From: Portevinia maculata
Lineage: Eukaryota; Arthropoda; Insecta; Diptera; Syrphidae
NCBI GenBank assembly: GCA_949715645.1
Contig: OX454525.1
Span: forward strand, 278,915,700-278,979,699
Length of the DNA: 64,000 nt
Reading direction: 5' to 3'
Below, piece by piece: positions 55,852 through 64,000 of this stretch (positions within the stretch are counted from its first letter, which is position 1; every line of letters begins with the position of its first letter). Position numbers and translations under genes: made by a program. Under the pieces are notes generated by a model. The model saw only the letters and a program-made list of their open reading frames with translations, was not told the DNA's origin and did not search any database.

Positions 55852-55967
55852 TTTTTGAACTACATTTGTAGTTTGTTGAATTTAACAGATAAATCCGCCG
55901 TTTGTCGGATTTCTAAACTTTTTTCTTGTTTGAGATCAATACCTGATTTCTTAGCCCTAGCTAACTC

Positions 55968-58628
55968 TTATAGATCAAGAGGTTTTACCCGTCTCAATCT
56001 CCTGATTGCATTGTCATTATTTAATAGTTCTGTTATTTCTGTGTTTACGTGGTTGAGAAGCCTACTTATATGCATTTGAGCAACACTCTTAACTTCATCT
56101 TCAACCATTTCAACATTTAGATCTTTATGCAGATCGGCATTGCGTATGTATGTACCAAGGTGCATTAACTATGTTCCTTAGAACTTTATTTTGGAAAACC
56201 TGAATTGTTTGTAAATTTGTTTGGCATGTGCATGCCCACAACTGGAGCCCGTAGGTCCATACTGGTTTCAGAACTTGCGTGTATAGCAATAACTTGTTGT
56301 AGTTAGACAGGGATGAGTATCTCCCAATAAGCCAATACATTTTACTGTATCGCATGTTCAACTCATCTTTTTTTTTCTTTACGTGCACTTTTCAGCGCAG
56401 TTTAGCGACTAGAGTCATGCCTAGATATTTGGCTGTGTTTGAATATTCCACTACATTGTTGTTAATGTAGACTGGAATGTGTGGTACGGTTTTATAGGTA
56501 CGTAAAATTAATATGGACTGACTTAAGGTCATTTAATCTAATCTGCCATTTCTTAGTCCATTCTGAAATATTGTTTATTGCCGTTTGAAGCATTTTTGTT
56601 GCTATTTCGACGGTTGCTCCCACAGCAAGGACAGCTGTGTCATCTGCAAAAGTAGCTATGGTGGTTTCTTCACTTTCAGGAAGATCGCTAGAGAAAAGTT
56701 GGTATAGAACTGGACCTAGCACACTGCCTTGCGGTGCACCAGCTTTAATCTCTTTTAATCTTGAGTACTCTGCATCTTGTTTAATCCTGAAGAATCTATC
56801 TGATATATAAGACTCCAGAATAGTCGCATACTGCTTCGGCAGTTGCTTTTGTAATTTGTGTATCAGTCCTTTGTGCCAGAATTTATCGAAAGCTTGTGCC
56901 ATATCAAGAAATACTGTAAAGCACAAATTTCTCTTCAAATACTTTTTCGATTCTATCTGCGATTCTATGCACGTGATCAATGGTAGAGTGCTTATTTATA
57001 AATCCAAATTGGTGAATTGGGAGTAGCGATTTTTCATCTATTATTTTTTGTAGACGTTTTACCAGCACTTTTTCGAATAACTTGGACAACATTGGTAGAA
57101 TAGATAATGGGCGATATGAGGTAACTTCGTTAGGTGGTTTGCCTGGTTTAGGTATCATTATTACCTCCACGACTTTCCACATGCTTGGCACATATCTTAA
57201 TTTAAATGCAGCATTAATAATCTGCGCTAGTTTTTTTAAACATTTTCGTAGAAATTGCTTCAAAATTTCTCCTGTAATTAAATCAAACCCTGGGTCCTTT
57301 ATTATATTTATGCTTTCTTTAATTTCTTTGGCAAGTTCTTTAGCTGTTACCGGCCGAATTGGTCTATCTTCTTCGCACCTTATTTCGAGTCCTTGATAAC
57401 CTCTATCTTCATAAGGTTTGAATACGTCTTCAAGATACTCAGCGAAAGTGTTTGCTTTCTCTTGGTTGCTTTTCGCCCAGTTACCTTCTCTGGTTTTTAC
57501 TGGCGGAATGTGAGCTATTGGCCTGTTCATTTTCTTCGTTGCCTTCCAGAGCGAGTAGTCGGTACTAGTATCATTTGTAAGACTTGTGAGGTAAGTTTTC
57601 AAAGACTCATTATTGAATTCTCCTACAGATTTTCTGAGCTTATAATTTAAGTTATTCAGTGTGGTCTTGTCGCCTGGCGCCCTTGTCTGTTGCCAGCGTT
57701 TTCTAGCTTTCCTCTTTTCTGTAATAATTTCACATATTTCGGGAGGATAAGAGTTTTGTTTGATGTTATTTGTTGTTTTGGGAGTGGCAGCCCACGCAGC
57801 TTTTTGTATTCTGAGCGTCAATATTTGGACTGCTTCTTCTAGTTGATCTTCTGTTTGAATAGCTGGTGATAGTTGGATACTTTCTTCCAACTTCTGTCTG
57901 AAGTAGTCCCAATCAGTCAGTCTATTTACTAGTTTTGGGCTATGGTCTTTTATTATTATTTTATCATTAAGTGTTAAGAGTATAGTGGAATGATCTGATT
58001 GAAGATCAGGTCGTTCCTCTATGCTTATTTTATTTGAAGGTATATTTTTGGATAGAAAGAAGTCGACAAGATCTGGGGTTTTATTTCTATCTGTTGGCCA
58101 ATAGGTAGGTTTTCCCGTTGAGTGATATTTGGCGCCATCTTCTTTAATTGCTTCATATAGTTCTCTGCCTCTAGTATTAGTTAATCTAGATCCCCAATAC
58201 TTATTTTTGGCGTTAAAATCCCCTCCCGCGAATAATCTATTGTGAATTAGGCGGAAAAGACTTTTAAAATCATTTTTCTTTAGTCTATAGCTAGGAGAGC
58301 AGCATACTGCTGCAACAGATATTTGTCCACTGCTCGTTTCTACACATATGGAAATTCCTTGGATGGCACATGATTGGAATTTTGCTTCTATATGGTGTTT
58401 TATTGTATTCTTTATTAACACAGCGGCCCCACCTTTTGCACAGTTATAAGGATGTGGGGAGTGATAGAATTCATATCCTTGTAGTTTGAAGTCAGTAATC
58501 AATTTAAAGTGCGTCTCTGAAATGAGACATATGTCTATCTGGTGTATGTCAAGAGCCACTTGCATCTCGTCCTTGCGACTCTCGATACCATTAGCATTCC
58601 ATTCAAGAATTTTTATTTTATTCATCAT
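55968..58628 (-). pseudogene. Jockey copy 2 endonuclease/reverse transcriptase, nearly complete
   Basis: A 574-codon frame (58628-56904) starts MMNKIKILEWNANGI. Endonuclease motifs are LISETHFK, VAAVCCSPSYRL, GGDFNAKN, NKTPDLVDFF and SDHSTILL. The linker and early RT follow (PGFDLITGEILK, YRPLSILPMLSKLFEK). A frameshift at EEKFVLYSIS moves RT to 56980-56492: FLDMAQAFDKFWHKGL, APQGSVLGPVLY and the catalytic FADDTAVLA. Later parts are 56388-56125 and, after a 4-bp duplication, 56165-55968. Start ATG overlaps the ORF1 stop (ATGATG/TGA). Only two or three lesions separate it from a complete protein, and two are shared with copy 1. Confidence 0.9.
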
Positions 58629-58807
58629 GTCTGTCTTTTGGTAACAGCTCTTTTGTTGCTGTTTTTTCTCTCTAAGAACAATATTCTATCTAATATCGTT
58701 TTATTTGATTTTTCCATGGAGCCAATCCTGTTTAGGATTTGTTTCATGAGGTTTTCCATGCCAGTTTTTGGCTCTACTTTGCGTTTTACCGTTTTATCTT
58801 GAGACAT
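58625..58807 (-). CDS. Short ORF1 remnant of Jockey copy 2
   Basis: 60 residues, MSQDKTVKRKVEPKTGMENL and onward, with a coiled-coil-like heptad pattern (ILNRIGSMEKSNKTIL DRIL). It overlaps the endonuclease start by 4 bases. Jockey-clade ORF1 is normally a much longer gag with CCHC knuckles; none are present, so this is a truncated or minimal form. Confidence 0.5.
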   Translation of the reverse strand: MSQDKTVKRKVEPKTGMENLMKQILNRIGSMEKSNKTILDRILFLERKNSNKRAVTKRQT

Positions 58808-58847
58808 CTGAAAAAAATTGTATTGGCTTGAGTTACTATCAAAACAT

Positions 58848-59240
58848 TTATGAATGGAGTTCGACTTCGTTCATATATCCACCATGGAAACATATGCTGC
58901 GGTCGATACGTTGAACCCAATTTTCGATGACTCGGTCGCACATTTCGATCGATACGACCGCTATTTCTCGTTCAATATTGGCTCTGAGCTGCTCTAACAT
59001 CGTCGGCTTCTTGGCATAGACCAATGATATAATGTAGCCCAATAAAAAAAATTCTAGAGGCGTTATTTCACAGGACCTCGGCGGCCAATAGACCGGTTCG
59101 TTTCTCGAGATAACAAGTTCACCGAACTGAGACTTCAATAACTCGATTGTTGCACCCGCTGTGTGACTTGTGTCACCGTCTTGTTGGAACCACATATCAC
59201 CTATTGGAAATCTAACGCGGATCTTCAATTCACGGCTTTT
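58848..59240 (-). pseudogene. Mariner-like transposase, C-terminal part
   Basis: Minus-strand reading: GDMWFQQDGDTSHTA (second catalytic Asp), then LVISRNEPVYWPPRSCEITP, LEFFLLGYIISLVYAKKP and DRVIENWVQRIDRSI. It matches the insect mariner-like family with the WPPRSC-LTPLDFFLWG block. The usual D in C-D-L-T-P-L-D is E at both places here. The N-terminal part is at 61965-62170, beyond a LINE. Confidence 0.85.
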
Positions 59241-59290
59241 GCTTAGGTAGCGTCGGAGTGTGTGCTTTCATTTATGTTTGCATTTTATAA

Positions 59291-61965
59291 TGTCTAGGGA
59301 TTTTATGGTGGATGTCAGTAATATTCGTGGCTTGAGGAAACTTTTTTTTTTTGATATACGAGAACGCTTACCACAACAACTCTGATGTTTTGGCACTTAA
59401 TGAAACCGAGGTTAGCATTGGCTCTGATTTATCAGAGTTTAGTCTACCTGGGTACAACTTAGGGACATTATTCCTCCCCCATCGCGGTCTTGCCGTTAAT
59501 ATACGTAGTGACGTAGCCTACCAACTTCAGCCTCCATGTGGCCAATGTTCCAATCCGAAATTTAATTTCATTTGGCTAAAATTCCATGCCCGTAGGCAAT
59601 TAATCCACTACTGGTTTATTTACAGAAGCCCCCATTTGGACAGACATTCAACTCAGACAGGGCTGATTCCATCACAAGAATTGTGACCCCTTATCGTTGT
59701 ACTGAAATCGTCATTGCGGGTGGTTTCAATATACACAATTCACATTGACTTCGTCATTCTGGACAAACAATATCCGAAGGAAGGTATGTTGAGATTTTTG
59801 CTGAGGTAAACAATCTCATTCAGCTTGTAAATGAGCCAACACAAATACCGGGCATAAGCAGTCAAACACTGGACTTGTTTCTCCCCTCTCGCCCTAAAAA
59901 ATGATATAAACATATTACCGCCTCTAGGTTCGTCAGACCATTGTGTCATTTCAGCGAATTTCTCGTACTGCGGCCAAATAGTTAAAGAACAAACTCCTAA
60001 AAGAACCATATGGCAATACCAGAAAGCCAATTGGGAAAAACTAAACGGTTTCTTTAAGAGTTTTAACTGGTCGCTGTGCTTCCTCGACAGCGATGTGGAT
60101 GCTGCTGCTGATATGTATGTTAAGGATACATGATTTTATTTTGTATGAAATGCTTTATCCCTAACCGAATAAAACATATCAAATCCCAGGTAAACGCGTG
60201 GTGTGACTCGAGCTGCAAAGAGGCTATCAGGTTGAAAGAGGTAAGCTTTCTGTCTTATAAGGCAAACCAATCTACGGAAAACCGGAAGAAGTTCAAACGA
60301 GCCAGAAATGACTGCAATGCCCTTACTAATCGTGTAAAATTCTCCGACGACCAAAAGCTGAGGCAAAAAATACTAAAAAAGTCCCACAGGTAGTAAAAAC
60401 GTTTGGTCGTTTGGCAAAAACATCAAGAATTCGGCATCTATCCCGACACTCATTTACAATGGCATTCCAGCTGTCAGTTCTCTGGATAAAGCCAAACTGC
60501 TTGCTGCTCACTTTGCAGCCAGCTCAACGCACCCAGATTGTGCTTTATCTCCCCTGTAGGCACTCGAGCGGCTAGAATACTCAATGGGACCAATCCATTT
60601 TCGCACTCGTACAATGGCTAGTACTTCGAGATCTTGACATACACAAATCCACAGATGCAGATGGTATTTCCTCTATCGTTCTGAAAAGGTGTTCTTCTAC
60701 GCTGGCAAAACCACTGCGTAAGCTTTTCTATCTGTCCTGTTCTTCAGGGCTCTTTTCGAGGAGATGGAAAACAGCATTTGTCCAGCCTGTACCAAAAAAA
60801 GGCGAACCCTCCTCCTACCGACCAATTGCGCTAACATCCCTTCTTTCTAAGGTCATGGAAACGCTGATTAACCGTCAGCTAATTAAATATCTTGAATCGC
60901 TTCCTTAATGATCGGCGGTATGGTTTTCGCAGCAACAGGTCCACTGGTGATTTAATGACATATCTAACCGAAAAGTGGAACCAATCTTTTCACCATGGTG
61001 GTGAAAGTAAAAATGTTGCGGTTGATGTTTGAAAGGCATCAGACAGACTTTGGCATCAAGCTCTCTTGTCGAAAATGCGTGCATTTGGAATCGATGATAA
61101 TCTTCATCAATGGATTAGAAATAACCTTTCGGACCGTTCAATTCAAGTTGTTTTGGACGGTTTCAAGTCTCCAACTCACCAAATAAATGCTGGTATTCCC
61201 CTAAGGCTTTATTCTGACTCTCTTTTTCATTTTAATAAAGGATATCTTGTCTGTTGCTTCTTATCCAATCCATTCCTTTGCCGATGACAGTATCTTAAGC
61301 TTCTCATATTCGTTTCTTGGGTCACGCCCCTCTTATTCGGGTGTGGAACTGGAACGGCAACATATATTAAGCTCATTAAATACCGATCTTAACAGCATAA
61401 CTCAGTGGGGTACAACCAATAGAGTGGAATTGAATGCTTCTAAAACGCAATGCCGTCTTCTGCCATTAAAGCAAAAGCCACACACACTGCCATTATCCAT
61501 AAATGGCACCTGCTTCGCTGAAACCGAAAGACTTTCCATTGCTGGTATGTGTGTTAATGACAACCTTTGTTGGAATGACCACATATGTGATGTCGCCAAG
61601 AACGCTGCGAAATGTCTAGGCTTCCTTAAGCGAGGAAAAAAATATTTCACCCCTTCTGATCTGGGTACAATTTATAAGGCGGTCATTCGCCCGAAATTCG
61701 AGTACAACGCTTATATCTGGTCTGGTGCATCAATAACTTATTTGGAGCTACTTGACAGGATCAAAAAACGCGCGATAAAACTGAGACATCGAGAGATCGA
61801 TTGCCTCTCTTAGTCATCGTCGTAATGTCTCCAGTCTTTCGTTGTTTTATCATTATTTCCACCATCAGTACTCGAACGAAATAGCCAGTTGCATTCCACC
61901 CCTAGAACATTTTAACCGCAATTGCCGCCATGCAATGAATGCTCACCAGTTCACCCTTAACCCGT
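59291..61965 (+). pseudogene. Non-LTR retroelement endonuclease/RT inside the mariner-like gene
   Basis: Starts MSRDFMVDVSNIRGLR at 59291. Endonuclease: VLALNETEVSIGSDLSEFSL, GLAVNIRSDVAYQLQPP, FNFIWLKF, and in other frames LDLF and PLGSSDHCVI. RT: DIHKSTDADGISSIVLK, VQPVPKKGEPSSYRPIALTS, YGFRSNRSTGDLMTYL, LWHQALLSKMRAFGIDD, INAGIP, IHSFADDSILSFSY (61260-61300), WGTTNRVELNASKTQC and GTIYKAVIRPKFEYNAYIWS. Ends NAHQFTLNPFQ with no 3' UTR or A-tail. At least five frame changes. Belongs to the CR1/Jockey group; exact clade is uncertain. Confidence 0.8.
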
Positions 61966-62170
61966 TCCAACATGTCTCTGTAGCGAATACCATTTACCGT
62001 AACGTGACGGTAATTTTCATCGACAAAAACAAAACTGCCCAATGACGCCACCGGCATAAAACCGCACCAAACAATGACTTTTTGCGGATGAAGTGCTGTT
62101 TCATAAAGGACATGAGGCCGTTTAACCAAAAATGCGCTTCAACGCTGATGATGATTTACGGTTTGCAACT
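61965..62170 (-). pseudogene. Mariner-like transposase, N-terminal catalytic part
   Basis: Minus strand: VEAHFWLNG (62165-62135), where the first catalytic Asp (normally DEAHFWLNG) is Val. One frame over, ETALHPQKVIVWCGFM and VDENYRHVTVNGIRYRDMLE. It joins conceptually to WFQQDG at 59195, showing that LINE sequence now separates the two halves. Confidence 0.8.
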
Positions 62171-63360
62171 AAAGGACTCCGACCCTCAGACACTTACAGT
62201 GAGCACTTAGAGGGTGTTTCACTGCCAAAACAATCTCGTGTTCTCACCATCAACGCCGAACTCAACGAACTCGACAGTAACAGTACGGACGATGACTTCA
62301 TTGACGAGACTTACATACCTTTTTAATACATTGAAAATTGAAAAATTGACTTGATTATTTCTAACTAACTCCTGACTTACTTACAAACTGACTGACTGAC
62401 TGAGACGCGGAATGCCATGCAATTCTACCCCCTCGTGGTGCAATCTGGGTAACGCTAAATGAATTGCTGTACTTTAATAATTAAAAAGATGAACCACATT
62501 AACATTGTCGGCTGAGAATTGGTTTGACGTATACGCCATTTCCACTTTTTTGGGAAATCGCAATTGAAAGTTTACGGTTCAACTAAAATTAAACGGGTCG
62601 ATAGAAGTTTCTCATTTCTTCTTCAAGTATGATTTAGAATGAATCTACTTTCTGATCATAATAACCTAAAAGCTTAGTCTCTTCTAGTTTATTGTTTATT
62701 CAAAGATTTCCTCAGAATGGTTTTAACGTATACGCCACACAAGATACTTATTTTTTGTGTTCATACACGTACCTCAAAAGAACTGCACGTACGTCATTTC
62801 AATAGTAGCACGGATGGTGGGGCTGAACAGAACGCTACCTTCACACAAACATAATAAAAAAAACCTTTTTATGGACTTTGTTATTTTTGTTTATTAATGA
62901 ATGCATTTTTTGTGTTATACAATATAAAATAATTCACATGAAAAAAAAAATAAACGTAATAGAAAAAAGTAAACAAAAATAATATCTTCTTTGGTCCTGA
63001 GTTCACTAAAAAAATAACATTCAATTAAATAAATAAAAGTAAAATAAGATAAACAAAACAAAAAGTAAAAATTAATTCATCACATTTTTAAGGAACACAA
63101 ACCATCTTTTGTATTAAAAGAGTAAACTAAAATAATAATAATTATGTACCTTATAGGTCACTAATTCACTAAGTAACATTATTAAATAGATCCTTATAAT
63201 ATGCTTGGGACTCTTGTGGCATAAAGGCAAACAAGCTTTTTAAGTCATCAATTTTTTTCTTTTGGGATGTATTTTTTTCTAGTTGTTATTATATTAAGTT
63301 TTTGATTAAATAAATTCTTTTGTGTTTGTAGGACATTCTTTGCAAATTTAACCCTAGAAT
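62171..63360. other. AT-rich, no firm gene
   Basis: A 64-codon frame at 62132-62326 ends in an acidic SNSTDDDFIDETYIPF-like tail but overlaps the mariner-like fragment and has no known domain. TTGGTTTGACGTATACGCCA (62517) and a variant ATGGTTTTAACGTATACGCC (62716) form a pair of direct repeats about 198 bp apart. Four TGAC/ACTGACTG repeats occur near 62390. Confidence 0.45.
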
Positions 63361-63553
63361 GGTAAACATCGCCTGTGAGGCGAAACAATTTTTTTATTTT
63401 GCGATATTTCCCAATCGGTTGCTCGTATCAATGCATGCGCTCGTGCTTACTCTGTTGAGTGTTGTACGTTCTTGTGCGCAAACGTGCTTTGTTTTTCTCC
63501 ATTGCATTGCCGATATATACACAAATGTATCGCCTGTGAGGCGAGGTTTACCA
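63361..63553. repeat. MITE-like element with nested palindromic ends
   Basis: GGTAAACATCGCCTGTGAGG, CGA at 63361 faces TCGCCTGTGAGGCGAGGTTT, ACC at 63531-63553. Each end itself contains the palindrome CGCCTGTGAGGCG. Size about 193 bp. Confidence 0.6.
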
Positions 63554-63970
63554 ATAGAGGTAATTTTTTTTAACCAATTTGTATGTGCAATTTGTGCAAA
63601 ATTGGGAAATGTGACGTAAAAATGTACGTGGAAAGTCCACAAAATTAATTTTGTTCTGCACAAGTTTTTGAAGTTATACGCCTTATATAATTTTTAGAAT
63701 ATGTTAATTAGATTTAAGGACTGTACGAAGCAGCCTTTTTTTTTAATCCGAACTGATTTTTATTTATTTTTTTAATTTTTTTGTAAAACATCTCTTCATA
63801 CCATAGATTCAAATATGTGATCTCCAAATATTACTGTAATATTTTTAAGATATTTAATAACGAATTGTTTTTTGTCAATTCTTCTAACCAAATATGTAAT
63901 AAATACCTCTTTCTTTCTGTTTTAATATCTTTTTGTTTTTTAACGGTGAAATGTGCGCTTTTTATAAAAG

Positions 63971-64000
63971 TCGCCTCATGGGCGAGGTTTACCAATAAAG
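63971..64000. repeat. Third palindromic end, cut by window edge
   Basis: GTCGCCTCATGGGCGAGGTT followed by TACCAATAAAG repeats the right end of the 63361-63553 element, with a diverged stem. The rest lies outside the window. Confidence 0.55.

Larger units (their letters stand above)
54849..58830 (-). mobile_element. Jockey-clade non-LTR retrotransposon, copy 2
   Basis: Sense from about 58830 to an A-run at 54849-54860. It contains the end of ORF1, complete endonuclease and RT, and the same 3' UTR as copy 1. It is interrupted by mini-me-like Q in the 3' UTR. The 5' end lies between 58808 and 58848, right after a mariner-like stop codon, so it inserted into that transposon. Confidence 0.92.

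Noticed and set aside
1..58060. Large inverted segmental duplication joining 1-2825 with 54849-58060
   Set aside because: The similarity stops exactly at the A-tail of the Jockey element, and the DNA beyond it differs, so two retrotransposon insertions explain it better.
62132..62326. Small gene with acidic C-terminus
   Set aside because: It overlaps the mariner-like fragment on the other strand, lacks a recognised domain and is short. It is left as an unassigned frame.

Overview
The window is eukaryotic and most likely from a higher fly (Diptera, drosophilid or close relative). It is AT-rich and repeat-dense. It carries an intronless secreted neprilysin-like M13 peptidase and a two-exon MADF-BESS gene of the kind flies have in large families. 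It also carries about 17 copies of a mini-me/DINE-like repeat with (GTCC)n/(GGAC)n arrays, plus Jockey-, I-, CR1- and RTE-like retrotransposon pieces. The species cannot be fixed from sequence alone.

Layout. 1-2825: Jockey-clade element copy 1 (+), cut by a mini-me-like insert. 2826-4600: two unnamed dispersed repeats. 4692-6560: the neprilysin-like gene. 7040-14941: nested repeats, namely mini-me-like copies B, C and D, a palindromic element, an element with CGTGTGTTTCTTTATT ends, and inside it a Harbinger-like element with TAA target duplications and a broken Myb/SANT-type ORF. 15637-17446: a TIR element filled by an RNase H-bearing retroelement relic. 17825-21866: mini-me-like E, F and G, a CR1-like RT relic and tRNA-derived SINEs. 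21893-28487: Jockey-like element B (-), interrupted by mini-me-like H and by a nearly intact second LINE with a 14-bp target duplication. 28485-29760: a Tc3-like relic split by a truncated I-like element with a 13-bp target duplication. 29932-31955: nested mini-me-like I/J/K.

33405-39050: an RTE-like tail, a putative LTR, a pogo-like TIR element and a broken Ty3/gypsy-like element. 39051-44161: mini-me-like L and M (M holds a MITE and a Tigger-like insert), a SINE and LINE tails. 45148-46318: the MADF-BESS gene. 46488-48280: a second MITE of the same family, an array of roughly 135-bp units and a SINE. 48856-51049: mini-me-like N, O and P. 51136-52570: a deleted Tc1-like element and an endonuclease fragment. 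54849-58830: Jockey copy 2 (-), sharing two frameshifts with copy 1. 58848-62170: a mariner-like pseudogene split around a LINE. 62171-64000: AT-rich DNA with palindromic repeats.

Only two genes look like intact host genes: the neprilysin-like peptidase and the MADF-BESS protein. Almost everything else is transposon in origin, often three layers deep. The most informative signals are structural: paired empty and filled sites, target-site duplications, shared lesions and tandem junctions, which give insertion order and element boundaries.
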